From Hyphomicrobiales bacterium (GTDB lineage Bacteria; Pseudomonadota; Alphaproteobacteria; Rhizobiales; Xanthobacteraceae): a stretch of 25,068 nt of DNA. The stretch spans positions 1 through 25,068 of the forward strand of contig PLTE01000360.1 of NCBI GenBank assembly GCA_003164375.1. Direction: 5' to 3'. The notes beneath the pieces are model-generated. The model did no database searches and was not told the DNA's origin. It worked only from the letters and a program-made list of their open reading frames with translations. The position numbers and the translations under genes are program-made. Below, piece after piece: positions 8,855 through 17,085 of this stretch (the stretch's first letter is position 1; the number at the start of each line of letters is the position of its first letter).

Positions 8855-11068
8855 ATGATCGCCACCAATTTCACCCTCGATACCGACAGCGACGGCATTG
8901 CGCTGGTGACTTGGAATGCGCCTGGCCGCACCATGAACGTCATCGATATGACGGTCATCGAGGAACTCTCCGCCATCGTCGAAGAACTGGCGACCGACGG
9001 CGCGGTCAAGGGCGCCGTGATCACTTCCGGCAAGGACACGTTCTGCGCCGGCGCCGATCTGACGATGCTGGAAACGCTCGGCCGCGGCTTCGCCGAGCTC
9101 GCGGCGGCACAGGGCGAAGAGGCCGCGAATGCGCATGTGTTCGAGGAAAGCCGTAAGCTGTCGCTGCTCTACCGCCGCATCGAGACCTGCGGCAAGCCGT
9201 GGGTCGCGGCCATCAACGGCACCGCGCTCGGCGGGGGTTTCGAATTGACGCTGGCCTGCCACCATCGCGTTGCCGCCGACAACAGCCGGACGCGGATTGG
9301 CCAGCCCGAAATCAAGATCGGCCTGTTCCCCGGCGCCGGCGGCACGCAACGCGTCGCGCGGATATTGCCGCCAGCCGATGCGCTGCAATTTCTGCTCAAA
9401 GGCGATCAACTACAGCTCAACCGCGCCAAAGCGATGAAGCTCATCGACGCGGTGGTGCCGCCGGGCGATCTCATCAAGGCAGCGAAGGACTGGATCAAGG
9501 CCGGCGGTAGCGCCAAAGCGCCATGGGACGTCGAGGGTTTCAAGCTGCCGGGCGGGCCGGTCTATTCGAAAGCCGGCATGATGGTGTTCCCGCCGGCGAA
9601 CGCCATCTATCGGCGCGAGACCTATGACAATTACCCGGCCGCACGCGCCATCCTGCAAGTCGTCTATGAAGGCCTGCAGCTGCCGATCGACCAGGCGCTG
9701 CGCGTGGAGTCGCGGTGGTTCGCCAAAATCCTGCGCTCGCCGGAAGCGGCCGCCATGATCCGCTCGCTGTTCGTCTCGATGCAGGAGCTCAATAAAGGCG
9801 CGCGGCGGCCGGCCAATGTGCCGGCAAAGCCATTGACCAAGATCGGCGTGCTCGGCGCCGGATTCATGGGCGGCGGCATCGCCTATGTCAGCGCGCTGAA
9901 CGGCCTCGAGGTGGTGCTGATCGATCGCGATCCGGAAACCGCCGAGAAAGGCAAAGCCCATTCGCACAAACTGATGACCGATCAGGTCAATCGCGGCCGC
10001 GCCACGACCGCCGACCGCGACGCGGTGCTCGCGCGCATCAAGCCGACGGCCGATTTCGTCGAGCTGAAGGATTGCGATCTGGTCGTCGAGGCGGTGTTCG
10101 AGGATCGCAAGGTCAAAGAAGAGGTGATCTCACGAACGCAAAACGTGATCGGCGAAACCGCGATATTCGGCTCCAACACCTCGACGCTACCGATCTCGTC
10201 GCTCGCGGCCGCGTTCAAGGACCGTGCCCGTTTCATCGGCATTCACTTCTTCTCGCCGGTCGAACGCATGATGCTGGTCGAGATCATTATGGGCAAGGAA
10301 ACCGGCGATACAGCGCTTGCGGTGGCGCTCGACTTCGTGCGGGCAATCCGTAAGACTCCGATCGTCGTCAACGACGCGCGCGGCTTTTATACCTCGCGGG
10401 TTGTCGGCACCTATATCCGCGAAGGCCATCTGATGCTGACCGAAGGCGTACCGCCGGCGATGATCGAGAATGTTGGCCGCATGGCCGGTATGCCGGTCGG
10501 TCCGCTTGCGCTCAACGACGAGGTCGCCGTCGATCTCGCCTGGAAGATCCTCAAAGCGACCGAGATCGATCTCGGCCCGCAAATGATCGACCTCAAGCAA
10601 AAGGCGCTGCTTGAAGACATGGTGGATAAGCGCGGCCGCTATGGCCGCAAGAACGGCAAGGGCTTCTATGACTATCCGCAGAATGCGCCGAAGCGATTGT
10701 GGCGCGGCCTTCTCGACCTGCAGTCGACCAAGCTCGATGCCGATGCAATCGACATTGCCGTCTTGGAACGCCGATTGCTCGCGATCCAGGCGCTTGAATC
10801 CGCGCGCTGCATCGAGGAAGGGGTCGTCAGCGACGTCCGGGAAGCCGATGTCGGCTCGATTTTGGGCTTCGGCTTTGCTCCTTTTACCGGCGGCACCATA
10901 TCCTACATAGATGGCATGGGAGCCAAAGCCTTTGTCGATCTTTGTAATGGCCTCGCCAAGACTTGTGGCGAACGTTTTACGCCGTCCAAGCTCCTGCTGG
11001 ACATGGCGAAAACGGGAGAGACCTTCTACCGTCGCTTCCCGCCGCAGCGGCGCAAGGCGGTCGCATAA
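8855..11068 (+). CDS. fadJ: Enoyl-CoA hydratase/3-hydroxyacyl-CoA dehydrogenase fusion (FadB/FadJ type)
   Basis: A 737-residue bifunctional protein in the classical order. The hydratase domain (about 1-190) shows GKDTFCAGADL, ALGGGFELTLACHHRVA and PEIKIGLFPGAGGTQR, where the Glu of GGGFEL and the Glu of PEIK are the two catalytic acids. After a linker, the dehydrogenase starts near residue 328 with IGVLGAGFMGGGIAYVS. It continues with SNTSTLPISSLA, the catalytic His in GIHFFSPVERMMLVE, and NDARGFYTSRV, then the C-terminal helical domains with KNGKGFYDYP. It converts trans-2-enoyl-CoA through L-3-hydroxyacyl-CoA to 3-ketoacyl-CoA, the substrate of the thiolases here. Its domain order is opposite to that of the frameshifted enzyme at 2982-5302, so it could cover that loss. 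The gene symbol is by family resemblance. Confidence 0.94.
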   Translation: MIATNFTLDTDSDGIALVTWNAPGRTMNVIDMTVIEELSAIVEELATDGAVKGAVITSGKDTFCAGADLTMLETLGRGFAELAAAQGEEAANAHVFEESRKLSLLYRRIETCGKPWVAAINGTALGGGFELTLACHHRVAADNSRTRIGQPEIKIGLFPGAGGTQRVARILPPADALQFLLKGDQLQLNRAKAMKLIDAVVPPGDLIKAAKDWIKAGGSAKAPWDVEGFKLPGGPVYSKAGMMVFPPANAIYRRETYDNYPAARAILQVVYEGLQLPIDQALRVESRWFAKILRSPEAAAMIRSLFVSMQELNKGARRPANVPAKPLTKIGVLGAGFMGGGIAYVSALNGLEVVLIDRDPETAEKGKAHSHKLMTDQVNRGRATTADRDAVLARIKPTADFVELKDCDLVVEAVFEDRKVKEEVISRTQNVIGETAIFGSNTSTLPISSLAAAFKDRARFIGIHFFSPVERMMLVEIIMGKETGDTALAVALDFVRAIRKTPIVVNDARGFYTSRVVGTYIREGHLMLTEGVPPAMIENVGRMAGMPVGPLALNDEVAVDLAWKILKATEIDLGPQMIDLKQKALLEDMVDKRGRYGRKNGKGFYDYPQNAPKRLWRGLLDLQSTKLDADAIDIAVLERRLLAIQALESARCIEEGVVSDVREADVGSILGFGFAPFTGGTISYIDGMGAKAFVDLCNGLAKTCGERFTPSKLLLDMAKTGETFYRRFPPQRRKAVA

Positions 11069-11111
11069 CGCGCGGCCGCGTAACCTTCATCCGGCTGCCT
11101 TGCCGGTTGCT

Positions 11112-11139
11112 TTGCTCTTGGCCGCACGCCGCGTATAAG
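11112..11139 (+). promoter_or_regulatory. Possible promoter for gshA
   Basis: A ttgctc box (11112-11117) and a tataag box (11134-11139) are separated by 16 bases, 29 bases before the gshA start. The fit to the vegetative -35 is modest. It is the only good candidate in the 99-bp gap between the beta-oxidation genes and gshA. Confidence 0.3.
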
Positions 11140-11167
11140 GTCGCGGCCGATTTCTCCGGGACCCTGC

Positions 11168-12538
11168 ATGGCGCGTGATCAAGTCGACCTGACGCCGATC
11201 GAGCGGCGCGACGATCTCGTGGCTTGGCTTGCCGAGGGTGTCAAAGCGAAATCGCAATTCCGTATCGGTACCGAGCACGAGAAATTCGTCTTCACGCTCG
11301 ATGGTCACCATCCGGTGCCATATGAAGGGCGACGCGGGATTCGCGCGCTGCTCGAAGGCATGCAGCATTTGCTCGGCTGGCAACCGATCATGGAAGGGGC
11401 GAATGTCATCGGCCTATTCGACGTCACCGGCGGCGGCGCCATCTCGCTCGAGCCGGGCGGTCAGTTCGAACTGTCCGGTGCGCAGCTGCGCACTATGCAT
11501 CAGACGTCGCGCGAGCTCATGGCGCATCTCGCGCAAGTGCGCGAAGTGGCGCAGCCGTTGCGTATCGGCTTTCTCGGCGTCGGCATGACGCCGAGTTGGA
11601 CGCGCGCCGAAATACCGAAAATGCCGAAGGGACGCTACAAAATCATGACCGCCTACATGCCGAAGGTCGGCACGCTCGGCCTCGACATGATGTATCGCAC
11701 CTGCACGGTGCAGACCAATCTCGATTTCTCGTCCGAAGCCGACATGGTCAAGAAGCTTCGCGTGTCGATCGCGCTGCAGCCGGTCGCTACCGCGCTGTTC
11801 GCGAACTCGCCGTTCACCGAGGGCAAGCCCAACGGCTATCTGTCGTTCCGTTCGGAAATCTGGCGCGACACCGACAATGCGCGCGCCGGCATGCTGCCTT
11901 GGGCGTTCGAGCGGGGTATGGGCTTCGAACGCTGGGTCGACTACGCGCTCGACGTGCCGATGTATTTCGTCAAGCACGGCGACGCCTATGTCGACGCGTC
12001 GGGCCAATCGTTTCGTGACCTGCTCGCGGGGAAACTGCCGGCCATGCCGGGCGCGCGCGCCACGATTTCCGATTGGGCCAACCACATCTCGACGATCTTT
12101 CCCGAGGTGCGGCTCAAGCGCTATCTCGAAATGCGCGGCGCCGATTCCGGTTCATTGCCAAACTTGCTGGCGCTGCCCGCGCTGTGGGTCGGTATTTTGT
12201 ACGACGACGTCTCGCTCGACGCGGCATGGGATGTGGTCAAGAGCTGGACCGCCACAGAGCGTCAAAAGCTCCGCGATGAGGTGCCCAAGCAGGGCCTTGC
12301 CGCGACCATTCGCGGCCGTCCCGTCGCGGAGATCGCGACCGAGATGCTTAAGCTCGCACGCGCCGGCCTGTCGCGGCGACGATATCTCGATGTCGGTGGC
12401 CAGGACGAGACATGCTACCTCGATGTGCTGGACGATCGCGTCGCGCGCGGCGCCACGCCGGCGCAGGAATTGCTCGAAAAATACAATGGTCCGTGGGCTG
12501 GCTCGGTCGATCCGATCTACAGCGAGGAAGCGTATTGA
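11168..12538 (+). CDS. gshA: Glutamate-cysteine ligase, plant/alphaproteobacterial (GCS2) type
   Basis: This 456-residue protein has the length and motifs of the plant-type gamma-glutamylcysteine synthetase found in many alphaproteobacteria. Near the start, FRIGTEHEKFVF holds the acidic active-site residues. It is followed by GGGAISLEPGGQFELSGA, MMYRTCTVQTNLDFSSE, ANSPFTEGKPNGYLS and KRYLEMRGADSG. It joins glutamate and cysteine using ATP, the first and rate-limiting step of glutathione synthesis, in the cytosol. It is separated from the beta-oxidation genes by 99 bp with a candidate promoter, so it is probably its own unit. It is unrelated to the E. coli GshA family despite the shared name. 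Confidence 0.94.
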   Translation: MARDQVDLTPIERRDDLVAWLAEGVKAKSQFRIGTEHEKFVFTLDGHHPVPYEGRRGIRALLEGMQHLLGWQPIMEGANVIGLFDVTGGGAISLEPGGQFELSGAQLRTMHQTSRELMAHLAQVREVAQPLRIGFLGVGMTPSWTRAEIPKMPKGRYKIMTAYMPKVGTLGLDMMYRTCTVQTNLDFSSEADMVKKLRVSIALQPVATALFANSPFTEGKPNGYLSFRSEIWRDTDNARAGMLPWAFERGMGFERWVDYALDVPMYFVKHGDAYVDASGQSFRDLLAGKLPAMPGARATISDWANHISTIFPEVRLKRYLEMRGADSGSLPNLLALPALWVGILYDDVSLDAAWDVVKSWTATERQKLRDEVPKQGLAATIRGRPVAEIATEMLKLARAGLSRRRYLDVGGQDETCYLDVLDDRVARGATPAQELLEKYNGPWAGSVDPIYSEEAY

Positions 12539-12551
12539 GCCGCCACGGCTC
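12537..12551 (+). terminator. Hairpin overlapping the gshA stop
   Basis: A 6-bp perfect stem (gagccg at 12537-12542, cggctc at 12546-12551) with a 3-base loop overlaps the gshA stop codon and precedes a convergent gene. It has no T-tract, so a termination role is a weak inference. Confidence 0.3.
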
Positions 12552-12574
12552 GATCGCCTCGTGCGCAAATGACT

Positions 12575-12949
12575 TCAATAGAGGCCGTAGAGGCGTCGCG
12601 CTTCCTTGAGCGCCCGGTTGCAGCCGTCGGCATTGCCTGCGGCATCCGCTTGGCGCGCTTGTTCGAGCGCGGCATCGGCATCCGCGTTGGCCACTGTCTC
12701 GGCGTGTTCGACCGTGCCGGGCGTCGGCTGATGATGCAGTTGCGCGCCGACCGATTGCGCTGCGGTCGGCCCGGTCGCCGGGCCGGACGCCCGGAAACTG
12801 ATCTGCCGTTCAAGCTGGGCGATTTGCGTCGTGCAGGGACCGCTATGGGCGGCGCTTGCACCGCCGAGCCAAATCGCGCTTGCGGCACCGATAAGGAGGC
12901 CGCCGTGAACGGGGCCGCATTTGCCTATCCACCGGCAGAAGCTGCGCAT
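12575..12949 (-). CDS. Small secreted hypothetical protein
   Basis: A 124-residue protein with an N-terminal signal-like segment: a charged start (MRSFCRWIGK), a hydrophobic core (GGLLIGAASAIWLGGASA) and a likely signal-peptidase I site after ASAAHS. The mature part has a Cys near its start (GPCTTQIAQLERQI), a Pro/Thr linker with GAQLHHQPTPGT, and an Ala-rich helical end with AALEQARQADAAGNADGCN and KEARRLYGLY. I recognise this layout from Bradyrhizobium-type hypothetical proteins, but no function is known to me. The start at 12949 is chosen over an upstream ATG at 12973 because GGAGG lies 5 bases before it. The two Cys could form a periplasmic disulfide. It converges on gshA. Confidence 0.8.
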   Translation of the reverse strand: MRSFCRWIGKCGPVHGGLLIGAASAIWLGGASAAHSGPCTTQIAQLERQISFRASGPATGPTAAQSVGAQLHHQPTPGTVEHAETVANADADAALEQARQADAAGNADGCNRALKEARRLYGLY

Positions 12950-13011
12950 GTTGGCCTCCGGAACGGAGAACACGTCTTCATAATCTTACGAGCTAGAAAG
13001 CGGTTGCGCTA

Positions 13012-13059
13012 GAGCATGATCGCGAAGAGAGAAACCGGTTCTCGGATTAGATCATGCTC
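13012..13059. repeat. Interspersed palindromic repeat of Rhizobiales type
   Basis: Perfect 10-bp arms (gagcatgatc at 13012-13021 and gatcatgctc at 13050-13059) enclose an inner imperfect palindrome around accggt (gagaaaccggttctc, 13029-13043). From memory, very similar units with the same outer arms and an inner ccggtt core are scattered in many copies between genes of Bradyrhizobium and relatives. Only one copy occurs in this window. The function is unknown; it can fold as a hairpin on either strand. Confidence 0.7.
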
Positions 13060-13077
13060 GAATAATGGATCTAGCTT

Positions 13078-13105
13078 CTGATCCGATGCAATCGAAATGG
13101 ATCAG
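13078..13105. repeat. Short inverted repeat beside the palindromic unit
   Basis: Seven-bp arms ctgatcc (13078-13084) and ggatcag (13099-13105) flank a 14-base centre. It lies 18 bases after the larger palindromic repeat and may belong to the same repeat complex. No T-run follows. Confidence 0.4.
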
Positions 13106-13247
13106 GGGCTCATCGCTCTGGCACCGGCGTTTACGCTTTAGCAACGAAGTGGAGGAGGAGCTTCGGTTTTGCAGTGCCCAATAGGCTTCGGCGGCGGCGT
13201 GACGGTTTTGATTCAATATTTACGCATTTTGGGCAGACTGACGGGCC

Positions 13248-13478
13248 ATGACGAAAAGCTTGACGGTCGAAGCCCAGCGCAGCAATGCCGAGCGGCAGCT
13301 GTTCGGCGCCCGGCGAGCCTTGGGCCATCTCGTCGAGATGTATGACAATGGCCAATGGCGCCTCTACTACAAGAAGCAGGAGGCGTTTGCCGAGGCAGTC
13401 CGCGATGCGCGCCAGGCGGTCGAGAATTGGACCGATATGCTGAGCAAATGCGGCAGCGGATCGGCCCAGCTTCGCTAA
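13248..13478 (+). CDS. Small conserved hypothetical protein (TIGR03809-like)
   Basis: A 76-residue soluble, charged, mostly helical protein: a polar start, GARRALGHLVEMYDNGQW, RLYYKKQEAFAEAVRDARQA and VENWTDMLSKCGSGSAQLR. It has no signal peptide or membrane segment. The YDNGQWR-YYKKE/QAFAEAVR pattern is what I recall of a small protein family restricted to Bradyrhizobium-like bacteria (TIGR03809). That assignment is from memory and moderately sure. No biochemical role is known to me. It stands alone between the repeat region and the large membrane protein gene. Confidence 0.72.
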   Translation: MTKSLTVEAQRSNAERQLFGARRALGHLVEMYDNGQWRLYYKKQEAFAEAVRDARQAVENWTDMLSKCGSGSAQLR

Positions 13479-13575
13479 AGCCTTTGCTTCGCGGCGTTAC
13501 GCCAGATACCCAATAATCAATCGACTTCCGGCGTGATTGCGCGAAGTCTGACGCATTTCGGGGCAGGGTCCTTCC

Positions 13576-15603
13576 GTGGCAGCTTTCATGGCACCTTCCA
13601 TGGCATCGCCGCTCAATGCTGTCCTTGGTGCAGTGCTGGCGACAGCATTCTGGACCGTTCTGGGTTATGCGCTTGCCCGCCATGTGCTGCCGCGGGTGCT
13701 GGCGCTCGGCGCGGCACCCGTGGTCGGTTGGGCGGTGTTTAGCGCTGCTACGCTGCCGATTCTGACGCTGGTCGGATTTTCGCTGCGAGCGGTCGTCGGC
13801 GCGGCGGTGCTCGCGTTGATCGTCGCCGGCGGCTCGCTTGTCATGCGCCGCACCAGATTTGATCGCAGTGCAGCCGCCACCGCAGCGCCGGTCATCCCGC
13901 CTTTAGGCTACGCCGCCGCCGTCATTCTTGCGCTCGTTCCGGCGAGCGCGATCGTTCCTAAGTTTTCCGCGGCTGGCGTGTATTTGGCCGATCCCATTTT
14001 TGACCATTCAAAGATCTCGATCATTGATGCGATGACGCGGCAGGGCCTGCCTCCGGTTAACCCGGTGTTCGGGGAATTCGGCGCGGCAGGTAGGCTTGCC
14101 TATTATTACCTTTGGCACTTCAGCGCGGCCGAATTGGCGCTGCCGCTGCGCGCGAGCGGCTGGGAAGCCGATATCGCCTTGACCTGGTTTACCGCCTTCG
14201 CCGCGCTCTGCCTGATGATGGGCGTCGCGGTCTGGCTCGGCAAACGATCGGGCGCCGCGTTCCTGGTCGTCGCGCTTGCGGCCGCGACCTCGCTGCGCAC
14301 GCCGCTCAGTCTGTTGTTCGGCTCTGGCTTCGGGCTCGAGCCGTTTTTGAGAAGGCCGAACGGCTTTGCCGGCTGGTTGTTTCAATCCGCCTGGGCGCCG
14401 CAGCATCTCATGGCGGCGTCGTGCGTGGTCACGGCCATGCTGCTGTTGATCCACTACGCGCAGCGGCAGAGTGCGGCCCGGCTCGTGACGCTCGCTTTGA
14501 TGGTGGCCGCCGGATTCGAGAGCTCATCGTATGTCGGCGGCGTGACCTTCGTGGTCGCGGCCTTGGCCGCAGCGCCGATTTTGTTCGCCGGCGTCGCGCC
14601 GGCCCGGCGGGCTCGCTTTGGGCGCGGGCTTGCCGCGGCCGCCGTGCTTGCCGTCGCTTTCGCGCTCCCGTTCATCCGCGACCAACTGGCGGCGGTTACC
14701 GCGCGCGGCGACGGCAGCCCCATCGTGCTCCATCCGTTCGAAGTCCTCGGCGATATGTTTCCGGTGCCGCTGCGCCGCCTGCTCGATCTGCCGGCCTATT
14801 GGCTCATTCTGCTGCCGATCGAGTTCCCGGCTTGCTTCGTCGCCGGCGCGATTGCGCTCGTGGCGGCGTTGCGCGCCACGACCAGGGGACCGGAAAGGAC
14901 TGCCGTGGCGGTCCTCGTCGCGCTGGCCGGCGCGGGTCTCGCAATATCCTGGCTTCTGGTCGGCACGCTCGGCGACAACAACGATCTCGGCCTGCGCGCC
15001 GTGCTGCCCGCCGCCATGATCCTGATTGCGGGCGCGGCCGCGGGAACGATGCGCGCGCCGCGACGCGGACTGATCGCAGCGACAGCGCTCGGTGGGCTGC
15101 TTCTCAGCCTGCCGGATACCGTTTCGCTGATCCGCTCCAATATCGCCGGCACGCCGGCGCCGGATGCTTCGACTTTCGCGCAGACGCCGGATCTGTGGGC
15201 CGCGGTACGGCGCTATGCTGCGCCCACCGCGCGCGTCGCCAATAACCCGCTCTATTTGCAAGACCTGACGACGTGGCCGGTGAATATAAGCTGGGCGCTC
15301 GTTGCCGACCGCAGTTCATGCTTTGCCGGCCGCGAATTGGCGCTCGCCTTTGCGGCGCTCCCGGCCGACCGCCGGGAGGCTATCAATGCGCAATTCGTCC
15401 GCGTCTTCGCCGGATCAGGTAGGCCGGCCGACGTCGACGACATGGCGAAGAAATTCGCCTGCGACGTCATCGTTGTGGTGCCGCAGGATGGAGCCTGGGG
15501 CAACGATCCGTTCGCCGCCAGTCCCGATTATCGGCTGGCGGAATTGCGCGACGAGCAATGGCGGATTTATGTGAAGGTCGTGGATGGTGCGCAGCCGCAT
15601 TAG
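13576..15603 (+). CDS. Large polytopic membrane protein, GT-C glycosyltransferase-like
   Basis: This 675-residue protein has roughly 10-13 hydrophobic membrane segments and a soluble C-terminal domain of about 140 residues (from about PDASTFAQTPDLW to the end). After the second or third segment comes a loop with GVYLADPIFDHSK (Asp139 and Asp143), then LAYYYLWHFSAAELALP (residues 175-190). An acidic first loop and an aromatic YYY-x-WH stretch are features of GT-C-fold transferases, which use polyprenyl-phosphate sugars on the outer face of the inner membrane. I do not recognise a named family, so this is a structural guess. The GTG at 13576 follows GGCAGGG by 7 bases; ATGs at 13588 and 13600 are alternatives. 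Its stop overlaps that of the convergent molybdoenzyme gene by two bases. Confidence 0.82.
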   Translation: MAAFMAPSMASPLNAVLGAVLATAFWTVLGYALARHVLPRVLALGAAPVVGWAVFSAATLPILTLVGFSLRAVVGAAVLALIVAGGSLVMRRTRFDRSAAATAAPVIPPLGYAAAVILALVPASAIVPKFSAAGVYLADPIFDHSKISIIDAMTRQGLPPVNPVFGEFGAAGRLAYYYLWHFSAAELALPLRASGWEADIALTWFTAFAALCLMMGVAVWLGKRSGAAFLVVALAAATSLRTPLSLLFGSGFGLEPFLRRPNGFAGWLFQSAWAPQHLMAASCVVTAMLLLIHYAQRQSAARLVTLALMVAAGFESSSYVGGVTFVVAALAAAPILFAGVAPARRARFGRGLAAAAVLAVAFALPFIRDQLAAVTARGDGSPIVLHPFEVLGDMFPVPLRRLLDLPAYWLILLPIEFPACFVAGAIALVAALRATTRGPERTAVAVLVALAGAGLAISWLLVGTLGDNNDLGLRAVLPAAMILIAGAAAGTMRAPRRGLIAATALGGLLLSLPDTVSLIRSNIAGTPAPDASTFAQTPDLWAAVRRYAAPTARVANNPLYLQDLTTWPVNISWALVADRSSCFAGRELALAFAALPADRREAINAQFVRVFAGSGRPADVDDMAKKFACDVIVVVPQDGAWGNDPFAASPDYRLAELRDEQWRIYVKVVDGAQPH

Positions 15604-16403
15604 ATCCCGGCGAACCAGTTAAAGCCCTGCTTGCTCCAGAACGTCTCGCGGTAATCGTTGGTGACCTCGATCGCCTTGATCCATTTCGCGTTCTTGTAGC
15701 CGAGCTTGGTCGAGGTCCGCAGCCGCAACGGATAGCCGAATGGATCGGCAAGCCTATCGCCGGCGTATTTGGTGGCGAGGATGGTTTGCGGATGCAGCGC
15801 CGTCGCCATGTCGATGCTCTCGGTAAAGTCGTCATTGCAGATGAAGTAGATGTATTTTGCAGTGAGATCGGCGCCGACGCGCTCGAGGAAGGCGCGCAGA
15901 TTGGGTCCGGACCATTGTCCGATATAGTCCCAGCCCTCGACGCAGACATGGCGGATGATGATCTCCTGCTCCGGCAGTTGGTAAAGCTGTTGCGCCGTCC
16001 ATGACCGCTTGTCGGCGATGCGGCCAGCCAATTCCAATTGCCAGGACACGCCGTCGATGGGCTTGACCTCGTCGATCGAGAAATGGGCGTTGAAGCGCGG
16101 CGGCTTGGCCACTTGCGAGGCGCGATATGTCGGTGCCAGATGATGCGGCCGGAAAATCGCTTCCTGCACGCGATCGTTCCAGGCCGACACAGTGCGCAGG
16201 GCTTGCTGCACGGAATCGTTTTCGCTGACATCGCAGCCGGTCAGCATAGTCAGCGCGCCGAGACTGACCGCGCCGCGCAACACACCGCGGCGATTGATAG
16301 CCTCCACTAGCGCGCGGTGTTCGGTCAGTCCGCTTTGATCAATCGGCTTGGTGGGACGGAACATTGATGGCGGGCGGTTTCGAATCGGCATCCCGATCAC
16401 CAT
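15600..16403 (-). CDS. Molybdopterin-dependent oxidoreductase (sulfite oxidase/MsrP fold), Tat lipoprotein
   Basis: A 267-residue protein of the sulfite-oxidase molybdopterin domain family. The molybdenum-ligand cysteine is Cys154 in RHVCVEGWDYIGQWSG. Other family segments are YIYFICNDDFTESIDMATAL, ILATKYAGDRLADPFGYPLR and GYKNAKWIKAIEV. The N-terminus carries a twin-arginine signal (NRRGVLRGAVSLGALTM) ending in a lipobox LTGC at Cys57, so it is probably folded with cofactor, exported by Tat and anchored as a lipoprotein. The start at 16403 lies one base after the cytochrome b stop (TGAAATG), so the two are coupled; ATG 16391 is an alternative. Relatives include MsrP (YedY), but the substrate here is unknown. 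The C-terminal dimerisation domain of true sulfite oxidases is absent. Confidence 0.9.
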   Translation of the reverse strand: MVIGMPIRNRPPSMFRPTKPIDQSGLTEHRALVEAINRRGVLRGAVSLGALTMLTGCDVSENDSVQQALRTVSAWNDRVQEAIFRPHHLAPTYRASQVAKPPRFNAHFSIDEVKPIDGVSWQLELAGRIADKRSWTAQQLYQLPEQEIIIRHVCVEGWDYIGQWSGPNLRAFLERVGADLTAKYIYFICNDDFTESIDMATALHPQTILATKYAGDRLADPFGYPLRLRTSTKLGYKNAKWIKAIEVTNDYRETFWSKQGFNWFAGI

Positions 16404-16404
16404 T

Positions 16405-17085
16405 TCAAGGCGTTGCTTCGATTGGTGACGCGACGGTGCTGCGCGGCTTCGCCTCATCGACGGTCGGGCCGCCGGTGACCATGGCGAGGAGGCTTTTCGG
16501 CACCAGAAGCGCCAGCGACACGTGCACGACGATGAAGGCCACGATGGCCGACATGCAGAGGAAGTGCACCAGCCGAATGGTTTGGAAATCACCGAACAGG
16601 TCTGCAAGCTCGGAGAATTGCACCGGCTTCCACAGCGCCAGCCCGGAAATCACGATCAGAACGCCGATCAGCATGACGCCGAGATAGAGGATTTTTTGTA
16701 CGGCGTTGTAATGTGTCAGATTATCGTGGCTCAGCCGCAGGCGCAACGCGTCGCCGACGGTCGCCAGAATCTCGCCGAGGGAAATGGGAAACAGCTTTTG
16801 CCGGAAACGGCCGGATGCGATCCCGTAGCTGAGATAAGCAAGCCCGTTGAGCACGAAAATCCACATACCGAAGAAATGCCATTGCAAGCCATATTGTGCC
16901 CATTTGCCGATCACCACGGCATCGGGAAAATGAAAACCGAAAATCGCGTCGTCGTTATAAATCTTCCATCCGCTGCCGATCATGATAAAAATTGCGACGG
17001 CATTGATCCAATGCATGATGCGAAGCGCAACCGGGTGCAGACGATGCCCCGTGGGAGCACTTGATTCGATGGTCGCTGTCGACAT
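16405..17085 (-). CDS. Cytochrome b561-type membrane subunit, partner of the molybdoenzyme
   Basis: A 226-residue integral membrane protein with four to five hydrophobic segments and histidines placed as heme b ligands: His25 (RIMHWINA), His70 (GLQWHFFGMW), His174 (RLVHFLCM) and His188 (IVVHVSLALL). His125 in THYNAVQK matches the conserved cytosolic motif of the bacterial di-heme b-type family, which also includes NiFe-hydrogenase and formate dehydrogenase gamma subunits. It would exchange electrons between quinones and the periplasmic molybdoenzyme encoded one base downstream, a role analogous to MsrQ but from a different family. GGAAA lies 6 bases before the ATG. It is transcribed away from the 447-bp gap before the DUF2064 gene. 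Confidence 0.9.
   Translation of the reverse strand: MSTATIESSAPTGHRLHPVALRIMHWINAVAIFIMIGSGWKIYNDDAIFGFHFPDAVVIGKWAQYGLQWHFFGMWIFVLNGLAYLSYGIASGRFRQKLFPISLGEILATVGDALRLRLSHDNLTHYNAVQKILYLGVMLIGVLIVISGLALWKPVQFSELADLFGDFQTIRLVHFLCMSAIVAFIVVHVSLALLVPKSLLAMVTGGPTVDEAKPRSTVASPIEATP

Larger units (their letters stand above)
12950..13247. other. Intergenic region holding repeats
   Basis: These 298 bases lie between a leftward gene and a rightward gene. They contain the palindromic repeat at 13012-13059 and the smaller inverted repeat at 13078-13105. I see no further gene, and no promoter good enough to call for either flank. Confidence 0.6.
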
